Of a stretch of DNA of 64,000 nt, positions 8,198-15,843 are shown one piece after another (the stretch's first letter is position 1; every line of letters starts with the position of its first letter). The notes under the pieces were generated by a model, which worked only from the letters and a program-made list of their open reading frames with translations, was not told the origin of the DNA and did not search any database. Both the position numbers and the translations under genes were made by a program. The stretch comes from Amycolatopsis vastitatis (GTDB lineage Bacteria > Actinomycetota > Actinomycetes > Mycobacteriales > Pseudonocardiaceae): assembly GCF_002234595.1 (NCBI RefSeq), contig NZ_NMUL01000049.1:62001-126000 (forward strand), written 5' to 3'.

Positions 8198-8429
8198 AAC
8201 TGTCGATATTCGTTCTTTCGACCGATGTGGCCCGTCGGTGGTCCTCATACCATGATCGGAGCCGGGAAACCGTCGGCCCCGGCCGTGATTTTCGCGTGTC
8301 CGGCGAATCGTGGGTTCACCCTTCCGGCGGAGTCGGCCGGTCCGGCGGGTGCCCAGAATGATCATGGAAGACGCGGTGTTGCGGCTTCCTTTCCGGGAAA
8401 ATCGCTTGAACTGTGGACGGAGGTCGGTG

Positions 8430-9425
8430 TTGTCCAGGGAAGACGGCTCCGCGTCGGGGTTGCCGCTCGCGCGTTACGAGCTCTTCCGTTCTTGTGACCC
8501 GAATCATGTGCGGGAGGAGGTGAGCCGTGTTCTGGCGCCGCACAGCCTCCGATTGCTCGGCGGGGAAACGCGGCTCGACGCGCGAATGCACCACGTGCGG
8601 ATGCGCGACATGTCGATGAGCGTCCTGCGCTACGGCAAATCGGTGCGTTTCGAATCCCAGCCCGCCGAAACGTTCTTCGCCGTGTTCCTCCCGCTCGCCG
8701 GCGAGGCCGAGGCGCGCTGCGGGAGCGACCGGGTGCGGCTGACCACCGCGACCGCCGGGGTGCTTTCGCCGACGGATCCCGTGGCGCTGCGCTGGACGGG
8801 TGAATGCACCCAGCTGGTCGTGCGGCTGGAGCGGGCGGGGCTGGAGGCGCGGCTGAGCGACCTGCTCGGCGCGCCCCTGCGCAAGCCGCTGCGGTTCGCG
8901 CCGGTGATGGCCGTCGACTCGGGGAACGGGCGCAGCTGGCTGCGGGGCCTGCAGATGCTGGTGACCGAGCTGGATCGGCCGGGATCGCTCATCGAGCGGC
9001 GTGCGGTCGCGGAGATGTTCGAACGCACGCTCCTCACCGCGCTGCTGCTGGGCCACCCCAGCAACTACACAAGGATGCTCGACGGCGAAGTGCCCGCGGC
9101 GCCGACTCGTGCGGTGAGCATCGCGCTCGAGTGGATCGACAACCACCCGAAGTGGCGGCACACGACCTCGAGCCTGGCCAGGGAGGCCGACGTCACCGAG
9201 CGGTCGCTGCAGCTGGGGTTCCGCAAGCACCTCAAGATGGGCCCGATGGAGTACCTGCGGGAGATCCGCCTCCGCGGGGTGCGCGACCAGCTGCGGGCCG
9301 CCCAGTCCGACGCCGTCACGGTGACGGAGGTGGCCGCGGAATGGGGATTCCTGCACGCGGGTCATTTCGCTGCCCGGTACCAGCAGCGGTTCGGGGAACG
9401 CCCGTCGGAAACCCTCCGGCGCTGA
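8430..9425 (+). CDS. AraC-family transcriptional regulator with AraC-binding-like sensor domain
   Basis: I place the start at the TTG 8430, 6 nt after a GGAGG at 8419-8423, giving 331 residues; longer in-frame starts at 8310 or 8364 are possible. The N-terminal part fits the AraC-binding-like domain of the NphR/FeaR type (FFAVFLPLAGEAEARCG...TAGVLSPTDPVALRW). The C-terminus has a double helix-turn-helix (TTSSLAREADVTERSLQLGFRK; VTEVAAEWGFLHAGHFAARYQQRFGERPSETLRR). It is followed by a strong terminator and then the exporter/biosynthetic operon, which it probably controls; this is inferred from position only. Confidence 0.85.
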   Translation: MSREDGSASGLPLARYELFRSCDPNHVREEVSRVLAPHSLRLLGGETRLDARMHHVRMRDMSMSVLRYGKSVRFESQPAETFFAVFLPLAGEAEARCGSDRVRLTTATAGVLSPTDPVALRWTGECTQLVVRLERAGLEARLSDLLGAPLRKPLRFAPVMAVDSGNGRSWLRGLQMLVTELDRPGSLIERRAVAEMFERTLLTALLLGHPSNYTRMLDGEVPAAPTRAVSIALEWIDNHPKWRHTTSSLAREADVTERSLQLGFRKHLKMGPMEYLREIRLRGVRDQLRAAQSDAVTVTEVAAEWGFLHAGHFAARYQQRFGERPSETLRR

Positions 9426-9454
9426 ACCCCGCCCCGAATTTCGGGCGGATGATC

Positions 9455-9488
9455 GGCCGGGTGCCTGCCGTGGGCACCCGGCCTTTTT
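9455..9488 (+). terminator. Rho-independent terminator after the AraC gene
   Basis: GGCCGGGTGCC (9455-9465) and GGCACCCGGCC (9473-9483) form a perfect 11-bp stem with a 7-nt loop, followed by five T at 9484-9488. It separates the AraC regulator from the operon that starts at 9647, so the operon must have its own promoter in 9489-9646. Confidence 0.85.
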
Positions 9489-9591
9489 CGTGCCCGTTTC
9501 GCCCGCGTTCGGGACGGGCGGAATTCTTCGGTTTTCGGATATTCCGATCCTGCCTCGCCGGTGAATCATTGAGCACGGGCCGGACGAACGA

Positions 9592-9609
9592 TTTCCGGAA
9601 AACCGGAAA
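9592..9609. promoter_or_regulatory. Palindrome upstream of the exporter/biosynthetic operon
   Basis: TTTCCGG (9592-9598) and CCGGAAA (9603-9609) are separated by AAAA, making a perfect dyad 38 bp before the first gene of the operon. The surrounding 9530-9610 is A+T-rich for this genome and is the only place for the operon promoter. It is a candidate operator for one of the two regulators upstream, or for one elsewhere. Confidence 0.4.
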
Positions 9610-9646
9610 CACCGGCCAGTGCCGGGTACGCGCAAGGGAGGAAAAA

Positions 9647-10621
9647 GTGCCACCGATGATCCGGGTGGAGGATCTGGTCAAACGGTTCGGGCCCACCACC
9701 GCGCTCGACCGAGTCAGTTTCACCGTTCCGGCGGGCACGGTGGTCGGCGTGCTCGGGCCGAACGGCGCGGGGAAGACGACCATGGTCCGGGTGCTGGCCA
9801 CGCTCCTGCGGCCCGACCGCGGCCTGGTCCGGGTCGGGGGCCTCGACGTGGAGCGCGAACCGGCGCGGGTTCGCGCTCTGCTCGGGCTCACCGGCCAGTA
9901 CGCGTCCGTCGACGGGGACCTGACGGGCACGGAGAACCTGGTGCTGCTCGGCCGCCTGCTGGGACTGTCCCGCCCCGCGGCGCGGGACCGGGCGGCGGAC
10001 CTGCTCGAGCGCTTCGACCTCGGGGAGGCCGCCGCCCGGCCCGCGTCGACGTATTCCGGCGGCATGCGCCGCCGGCTCGACCTGGCCGCGAGCCTGATCG
10101 GCCGGCCGCGGGTGCTCTGCCTCGACGAGCCGACCACCGGGCTCGACCCGCACGTCCGGCGGGAACTGTGGCAGGTGGTGCGGGAGCTCGTGGCCGAAGG
10201 CGTCACCGTGCTCCTCACCACGCAATACCTCGAGGAGGCCGACCGGCTCGCGGACCGCGTCACGGTGTTCGACGCCGGCCACGTCGTCGCCGACGGCACG
10301 CCCGACGAGCTCAAGCGCCGCATCGGCGGCCGCACGGTACAGGTGCGGCCGGTGCTGGCGCAGGACATGGACGCCATCGCCCGCGTGCTCGGCAAGCTGA
10401 CCGGCACCACGCCGGCCCGCGACTTCGGCACCGGTCTGCTCACCGCGCCCGCCGCTGACCCGATGATGCTGGCCACGCTGGTCCGGAAGCTGGACCAGGC
10501 CGGGCTGGCCGTGGCCGAGGCAGGCCTGCGGCTGCCCAGTCTCGACGAGGTCTTCCTCGCGCTGACCGGGAAACCGGCCGACGCGGACGCTCCGGCGGCG
10601 CGGGAAGGGAGCGCCGGATGA
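9647..10621 (+). CDS. DrrA-type ABC exporter ATP-binding protein
   Basis: Start is the GTG at 9647, 5 nt after GGGAGG; the product has 324 residues. It has Walker A GPNGAGKTTMVR, Q-loop LTGQYASVDGDLTG, signature YSGGMRRRLDLAASLIG and Walker B VLCLDEPTTGLD, followed by switch region LLTTQYLEEADRLADR. The long C-terminal region ending SLDEVFLALTG is typical of the daunorubicin-resistance (DrrA) subfamily, which powers export of antibiotics and lipids. It overlaps the permease gene by four bases (ATGA). As first gene of the operon, it suggests that the operon makes a molecule that must be pumped out. Confidence 0.92.
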   Translation: MPPMIRVEDLVKRFGPTTALDRVSFTVPAGTVVGVLGPNGAGKTTMVRVLATLLRPDRGLVRVGGLDVEREPARVRALLGLTGQYASVDGDLTGTENLVLLGRLLGLSRPAARDRAADLLERFDLGEAAARPASTYSGGMRRRLDLAASLIGRPRVLCLDEPTTGLDPHVRRELWQVVRELVAEGVTVLLTTQYLEEADRLADRVTVFDAGHVVADGTPDELKRRIGGRTVQVRPVLAQDMDAIARVLGKLTGTTPARDFGTGLLTAPAADPMMLATLVRKLDQAGLAVAEAGLRLPSLDEVFLALTGKPADADAPAAREGSAG

Positions 10622-11397
10622 GCGGGCGCGTCGGTCCCGCGGCCGCCGTGCGGCACGGGCTCATCCTGGCCGGGCGGGGCGTGCTCAAGATCCGCCGCAA
10701 CCCCGAGCACCTGGTCGACGTGACGGTGCAGCCGCTGCTGTTCCTGGTCATGTTCGGGTACCTGTTCGGCGGCGCCATCGCCGGCAGCCCGGGCGCCTAC
10801 ATCCAGGACCTGGTGCCGGGGCTGATGGTGCCGAGCGTGCTGATGGCCACCCTCTCGGCAGGGGTCGGCCTCAACAGCGACGCGGGCAGCGGCGTGTTCG
10901 ACCGGTTCCGCAGCATGCCGATCGCCCGCTCGGCCCCGCTGACCGGGGTGGTGCTGGCCGGCGCGGTCCGCTACCTGGTCGCGATCGTCGTGCTGCTGTC
11001 GGCGGGCGCCGTCCTCGGCTACCGCGTGCGCACCGGGCCGCCGGAAGTGCTGGCCGCGACGGCGATTCTGGTGACGGCCGGGCTGTGCTTCTGCTGGATC
11101 ACCGTGTTCCTCGGCATGGTGCTGCGCGACCGGGACGCGGTGCAGGGTAGCGCCGTCGCGCTGTTCATGCCGTTGGTGTTCGCCAGCAACGTCTTCGTCC
11201 CGGCCGCGAGCATGCCCGGCTGGCTGCGCGGCTGGTCCGGCGTCAACCCGGTGAGCCTGCTCGCGGACGTCGTGCGGGGCCTGCTGAACGGCGGTCCTGT
11301 CGCCGGCCCGCTCGCCGGTGCGCTGGCCTGGTCGGCCGGTGTGCTGCTCGTGTTCTTCCCCTTGGCGATCCGCGCTTATCACCGGCGCGTCGGATGA
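10618..11397 (+). CDS. DrrB-type ABC-2 exporter permease
   Basis: The 259-residue protein has six hydrophobic segments in the ABC-2 transporter pattern. An N-terminal amphipathic stretch is followed by QPLLFLVMFGYLFGGAIAG near residue 40, PGLMVPSVLMATLSAGVGL near 65, a central FDRFRSMPIARS loop near 100, and helices near 120-135, 150-170, 175-195 and 235-253. FDRFRSMPIAR is the conserved cytoplasmic loop of DrrB-like permeases. It forms the export pump with the preceding ATPase through a four-base overlap. Confidence 0.9.
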   Translation: MSGRVGPAAAVRHGLILAGRGVLKIRRNPEHLVDVTVQPLLFLVMFGYLFGGAIAGSPGAYIQDLVPGLMVPSVLMATLSAGVGLNSDAGSGVFDRFRSMPIARSAPLTGVVLAGAVRYLVAIVVLLSAGAVLGYRVRTGPPEVLAATAILVTAGLCFCWITVFLGMVLRDRDAVQGSAVALFMPLVFASNVFVPAASMPGWLRGWSGVNPVSLLADVVRGLLNGGPVAGPLAGALAWSAGVLLVFFPLAIRAYHRRVG

Positions 11398-11416
11398 CAG
11401 AGAGGTGAAACAGGCC

Positions 11417-11635
11417 ATGGGCTCTGCCGAGCCGACCGTGAAAGTGACCTTGAAGGGAGCACCCGCCGGAATGCCCGAAACCGTGCTCGTCCGGTTCGCC
11501 GAACTCTCGCACGACCGGTTGAAGATCCCGTACCGGGCGGGCTACGAACACTTCGTCCCCGAAACCACCACCCGCGGAGTACCGGAAGACGGCGCCGTCT
11601 TCGTCTGGTGCGACCGGACGAAGTTCGCGGAATAG
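11417..11635 (+). CDS. Small protein, DUF5988-like
   Basis: This 72-residue protein contains the segment LPYRAGYEHF-like IPYRAGYEHFVPETTTRG followed by VFVWCDRTKFAE. That resembles the short DUF5988 proteins I know from actinomycete biosynthetic clusters, whose role is not established. It has no signal peptide or membrane segment. It starts 20 bp after the permease gene ends and 16 bp separate it from the ketoacyl synthase gene, so it is part of the operon. The ATG at 11417 is preceded by GAGGTG at 11402-11407. Confidence 0.65.
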   Translation: MGSAEPTVKVTLKGAPAGMPETVLVRFAELSHDRLKIPYRAGYEHFVPETTTRGVPEDGAVFVWCDRTKFAE

Positions 11636-11650
11636 AAAGGCGCCACCGCC

Positions 11651-12661
11651 ATGAACACCGCCATTCTCGGAACCGGCTCGTACCTGCCGGAGGCCGTCCT
11701 CACCAGCGCCGAGCTCGGCCGCCGCCTGGGCTTGAGCGAACAGTGGATCTTCGACAAGACGTGCATCGCCGAACGCCGCGTGGCGGCCCCGGACGAAGCG
11801 ACGTCCGACCTGGCCACCCGCGCCGCGGAACACGCGCTGCGCGAGGCGAACCTGGCCGCGACCGACATCGACCTGCTGATCGTCGCCACCTCGACGCCCG
11901 ACCAGCCGATCCCGGCGACGGCCTGCGCCGTGCAGGCCAACCTCGGCGCGATGCGCGCCGCGGCTTTCGACGTCGACTCCGTCTGCAGCGGCTTCGTCTA
12001 CGCGCTGGTGACCGCGCACGCGTTGCTCGAAGCGGATCCGTTGCCCCGCAACGCTCTCGTCATCGGCGCCGACACCTACTCGCGGATCCTGAACTACGAA
12101 GACCGGCGCACCTGCGTGCTGTTCGGCGACGGCGCCGGCGCCGTCGTGCTCGGCAAGCGCAGCAACGGCCGCGGCCTGCTGTCGAGCGCGCTCGGGTCCG
12201 ACGGGACGACCGCCGACTTCGTCACCGTGCCCGGCGGCGGGAGCCGGCGGCCGGCGAGCGAGGAGACCCTCGCCCTGGGCGAGCACTACTTCGCCATGCG
12301 CGGCAGGCAGGTCCGGGACCTCGCGTCCCGCGTACTGCCGGACCTCGTCGTCGACGTCGCGAAGTCGGCGGAGCTCGAGGTGGCGGAGATCGACCTCATC
12401 GTGCCGCACCAGGCCAACGGCCGGATGCTGCAGGACCTGGCGAAGACCCTGGACCTGCGGCCCGAGCAGATGCACCTGACCATCGAGCGGTACGGCAACA
12501 CCGGTGCGGCCTCGGTCCCGATCACCCTCGACGACGCCGTCCGCTCCGGCCGGCTGTTCGACGACGACGTCGTGCTGCTCGTGGCGTTCGGCGGCGGGAT
12601 GAGCTGGGGCGGAGCCACGCTGCGCTGGACGCGCCCGCGCAAGCCGAGGGAGCCGCGATGA
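11651..12661 (+). CDS. 3-oxoacyl-ACP synthase III family (FabH-like) enzyme
   Basis: The 336-residue thiolase-fold enzyme keeps the full FabH triad: Cys112 (DSVCSGF), His253 (VPHQANGRML) and Asn283 (YGNTGAASVP). The late GGGMSWGGATLRW loop is also intact. It should therefore form a C-C bond from an acyl-CoA starter, or transfer an acyl group as the CerJ-like subgroup of KAS III does. No acyl carrier protein, polyketide synthase or ketoreductase lies in the window, so a carrier must come from elsewhere or it acts on CoA esters or another nucleophile. It overlaps the downstream hydrolase gene by four bases. Confidence 0.92.
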   Translation: MNTAILGTGSYLPEAVLTSAELGRRLGLSEQWIFDKTCIAERRVAAPDEATSDLATRAAEHALREANLAATDIDLLIVATSTPDQPIPATACAVQANLGAMRAAAFDVDSVCSGFVYALVTAHALLEADPLPRNALVIGADTYSRILNYEDRRTCVLFGDGAGAVVLGKRSNGRGLLSSALGSDGTTADFVTVPGGGSRRPASEETLALGEHYFAMRGRQVRDLASRVLPDLVVDVAKSAELEVAEIDLIVPHQANGRMLQDLAKTLDLRPEQMHLTIERYGNTGAASVPITLDDAVRSGRLFDDDVVLLVAFGGGMSWGGATLRWTRPRKPREPR

Positions 12662-14643
12662 TCCGGCCCGCGGTACGGCTGCCGCCCTCCCAGCCGCCCC
12701 GTCACGAGGTCGAGTTCCGCGGCGACGTCCGCATCCCTTCCAGTGAACCGGGGCTGACCCTCGGTGCCGACCTCTACCTGCCGAAGGTGACGCACCGCGT
12801 GCCCGTGCTGGTGACCCTCCACACGGGACGCAAGGACGGTCTCGGCGGCGTCGCGGCCAGCCGGTACCTGCGGTACTTCGCCGAGCGCGGCTACGCGGTG
12901 CTCTACGTGGACTGCTTCGGTATCGGGACGTCCGAGGGCACACCGCGGCCGCTGCTCAGCCCGGGTGAGGTCGCCGACGGCGTGTCGGTGGTGCAGTGGG
13001 CCGCCGCGCAGCCGTGGTGCACCGGCCGGGTCGGCATGTGGGGCCTGTCGCACGGCGGCATGACGACGCTGGCCGTCGCCGCCGAGCGGCCGCCGGCGCT
13101 GAAGGCGATCTTCCCGGTGATGGGCTGGACCGACGTCGAACGCGACCTCGTGCACCCGGCCGGTCTGCGCGGCGGGATCGGAATGTTCGGGCACCTGAGC
13201 CTGTACAACATCTTCTGCGCGCTGCTGCCGCCGTTGCGCGGTGAGGACAAGGAGAACTACGAAAGCCTCTGGAAGGAACGGCTCGAGAAGTTCGAGCCGT
13301 GGTTCGCCGATGCCTGGCAGCACCCGCCGGGCCATGCGGTCTGGGCGGAACGGCGGATCGACGCGCGGCGGATCACCGTGCCGTCGTTGTGCGTCGCCGG
13401 CTGGCGGGACCTGTTCTGTGACGGCATGATCGCGGCCTACCAGCAGATCCGGGCGCCCAAGCAGCTGATCGCCGGGCCGTGGCTGCACACCTTCCCGGAC
13501 GTCGCGCCGGTCGGGCCGTTCCCGTCGGCCGTGCTGGCCTGCGCGTGGTGGGACCGCTGGCTGCACGGCCGGTACCCGCGAGCCGGTACCCGCGAGCGGA
13601 CCGCGACGTTCTTCGTCCAGGGTGCCGGTGCCCGCTGGGTGCGCGCCGAGCAGTGGCCGCCGGAGAAGAAGGCCGATCACGTCTTCGTCGCGTCCCGCAG
13701 CGGGCACCTCTACCGGTCCGCGGCGGGCAGCAGGCCGTCGGCGGTCGCGACGGTCACCGGCCGGGGCGACCCGACAGTGGGTGCGCTGAGCGGCCTGACC
13801 AAGCACCCGACCGACCGGTTCGGCTACCCGCTGGACCAGCACGACGACGACGCCCGGACGCTCACCTTCACAAGCGCGCCGCTGCCGGAGCCGTTGCTGA
13901 TCGCCGGGCGCCCGGCCGTGCGGCTGCTGCTGGGTCCGGGCACGACCGCGACCCGGTGCGTGCTCAAGGTGACCGACGTCGATGAGCAGGACCGCTCGCT
14001 GCTCGTCTCGTCGGGCACGGTGGACCTGGCCGGGCGCGACGACGTCGTCCAGGTGCAGCTGGATCCGACGTGCTACCAGGTCGCCGCGGGCCACCGCGTG
14101 CGGCTGGTGCTGGCCGAGGCCGACATCCCGCGGCTGTGGCCGGCCGCCGAACCGGGCCGGCTCGCCGTCCGCGTGATCCGCGGTCCCGGCGACTACGTCG
14201 GCCTCGCCGCCGAAGAGTACGAAGGCCGCCAGGCCACCACCCTGAGCCTGCCGGCGGGCGACCCGGAGGCGCTCACCGACGTGGTCGTCCCGGTGCCGGA
14301 ACGCCGGGGCACGGCCGGGCCGGTCCGCGACCGCTGGGAGATCGCCCGCGACCACCTCCGCTCGTCGGTCCGGCTGACGGTGGAGAAACGGGACCGGATC
14401 CGGTTTCCGGGCGACGACCGCGACTTTCTCGCCATGACCACGCAGGTCGACCTCGGCGTGCCCGAACACCACCCGGCGGCGGCGCGCATGAAGGCGACGG
14501 GGGAGAAGACCGCGGAAACCCCGGACGGCGACCGGGTCGTCGTCCGGGCTGGGATCGACATGGGGGCGGCGGACGCGGCCGTCACCGCCGAGGTGCTCGT
14601 CAACGGCACGCAGTTCTTCACGCGGGAGTGGAAATGGACCTGA
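12658..14643 (+). CDS. CocE/NonD-type (S15 family) hydrolase, biosynthetic-side paralogue
   Basis: The 661-residue protein has an N-terminal alpha/beta hydrolase domain with nucleophile elbow MWGLSHGGMTT near residue 125. The Asp region is VPSLCVAGWRDLF near 248 and the His GPWLHTFPD near 278. A C-terminal jelly-roll domain typical of X-Pro dipeptidyl-peptidase/cocaine-esterase enzymes follows from about residue 370 (FGYPLDQHDDDARTLTFTSAPLPEPLLIAGRP; AAGHRVRLVLAEADIPRLWP). No signal peptide, so it is cytoplasmic. Family members hydrolyse or form esters and amides. A clear paralogue is encoded at 23555-25414. Four-base overlap with the KAS III gene and 10-bp overlap with the next gene place it inside the operon. 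Confidence 0.88.
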   Translation: MIRPAVRLPPSQPPRHEVEFRGDVRIPSSEPGLTLGADLYLPKVTHRVPVLVTLHTGRKDGLGGVAASRYLRYFAERGYAVLYVDCFGIGTSEGTPRPLLSPGEVADGVSVVQWAAAQPWCTGRVGMWGLSHGGMTTLAVAAERPPALKAIFPVMGWTDVERDLVHPAGLRGGIGMFGHLSLYNIFCALLPPLRGEDKENYESLWKERLEKFEPWFADAWQHPPGHAVWAERRIDARRITVPSLCVAGWRDLFCDGMIAAYQQIRAPKQLIAGPWLHTFPDVAPVGPFPSAVLACAWWDRWLHGRYPRAGTRERTATFFVQGAGARWVRAEQWPPEKKADHVFVASRSGHLYRSAAGSRPSAVATVTGRGDPTVGALSGLTKHPTDRFGYPLDQHDDDARTLTFTSAPLPEPLLIAGRPAVRLLLGPGTTATRCVLKVTDVDEQDRSLLVSSGTVDLAGRDDVVQVQLDPTCYQVAAGHRVRLVLAEADIPRLWPAAEPGRLAVRVIRGPGDYVGLAAEEYEGRQATTLSLPAGDPEALTDVVVPVPERRGTAGPVRDRWEIARDHLRSSVRLTVEKRDRIRFPGDDRDFLAMTTQVDLGVPEHHPAAARMKATGEKTAETPDGDRVVVRAGIDMGAADAAVTAEVLVNGTQFFTREWKWT

Positions 14644-15830
14644 CCACGCCGGAACGTCCGCTGAACTACCTGGAGCTCGCCCACCTCGACCGCGTGGTGA
14701 TCATGGCCGCCGAGTACGAGGGCGAGCTCGACGCCGGCGCGCTCGCCCGGGCGTTCCGGCACCTGTGCACGGTGCACCCGGTGCTGCGGGCGCGGGTCCG
14801 CGGTACCGCGCCGGAAGCGGTGCTGGCGGTTTCGCCCGAGCACGAACCGGATCTGGTCGTCCTCGAGGACGTGCCGGACGTGCTGACGAAGATCGGGGAG
14901 CTGCCGTGGGACGCCACGGCGGGCGTCGCCGACCTCGTACTCGTCCAGGGGGACCGGCACGGTTACGTCGCCCTGCGGACGGACCACTCGATCACCGACG
15001 CGAACGCGTGGCTCGGCACCTTCCGCGAGCTGCTGCGGCTGTTCACCGCGTTCGCGGCGGGGGAGGAGCCGGCCGGCGAGCCGGGCACGGCACTGCCCGC
15101 GCCGCCCGCGGCGCTGTTCCACGAGCGGCTCGGCCTGATCCCGTACGACCGGCGGCTGTTCCACGCCGCGGTCCCGCCCGAGCCGGCGGCCGGGACCGCC
15201 GGGCTGATCAGCGGCTACCTGCGGCTCGGCGTCGAGGAGACGCAGTGGCTCAAGCGTGCGGCCCGGCGGTACGAGACCACGGTGCACGGGCTGGTCTCGG
15301 GCGCGATCCTGCTCGCCCAGCGTGTCCTGGCCGGCGGGTGCGAGAGCGTGCCGATGTACTGCGTTTCGCCGGTCGACTTCCGGCGCCGCGTCGACCCGCC
15401 GGTGGGCGAACTGGAGACGACCAACTTCATGATGTCCTACGTGGCCGAAACGGCCGTGTCGCCGCGGCTGAGCCCGGTCCTCATCGGCCGGGAGGTCAAG
15501 GCCCGGATGGACGAGGTGCTCGCCGGTCCGGAAGGTGCCCGCGAGCAGGCGCCGATGGAGGATTCCTTGGGCCGCAACCTTTCCTACGCGCTGATCAGCA
15601 ACCTCGGTGTGGTGGCGGAGTTCCCGGCGCCGAGTGGGATGTCGTTCACCGAGATCCACATCCTCAACACGGTCGGCGACACGTTCTTCCCGGGGTACTA
15701 CGTCTCGACCTACCGCGACCGGCTCACGGTGCTGCACATCTTCACCGACCGGTTCTTCACCCGCGGCGACGTCGACCGGATCGTCCGGGAGCTGTACGAG
15801 CAGCTGCTGATCGTCGGCGCTTCGGCCTGA
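14634..15830 (+). CDS. PapA-like acyltransferase of the condensation-domain superfamily
   Basis: The 398-residue protein begins NYLELAHLDRVVIMAAEYEGEL, like free-standing acyltransferases of the PapA5/condensation-domain fold. It has the catalytic HxxxD (H118SITD122) in RTDHSITDANAW and a later GRNLSYALISNLG stretch that matches the N-L-G latch region. Such enzymes move an acyl group from a thioester to an alcohol or amine. Together with the KAS III it suggests that an acyl ester or amide is built here. The start lies inside the end of the CocE gene, so translation is probably coupled. Confidence 0.85.
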   Translation: MDLTTPERPLNYLELAHLDRVVIMAAEYEGELDAGALARAFRHLCTVHPVLRARVRGTAPEAVLAVSPEHEPDLVVLEDVPDVLTKIGELPWDATAGVADLVLVQGDRHGYVALRTDHSITDANAWLGTFRELLRLFTAFAAGEEPAGEPGTALPAPPAALFHERLGLIPYDRRLFHAAVPPEPAAGTAGLISGYLRLGVEETQWLKRAARRYETTVHGLVSGAILLAQRVLAGGCESVPMYCVSPVDFRRRVDPPVGELETTNFMMSYVAETAVSPRLSPVLIGREVKARMDEVLAGPEGAREQAPMEDSLGRNLSYALISNLGVVAEFPAPSGMSFTEIHILNTVGDTFFPGYYVSTYRDRLTVLHIFTDRFFTRGDVDRIVRELYEQLLIVGASA

Positions 15831-15843
15831 GGAGGACGGTTTC

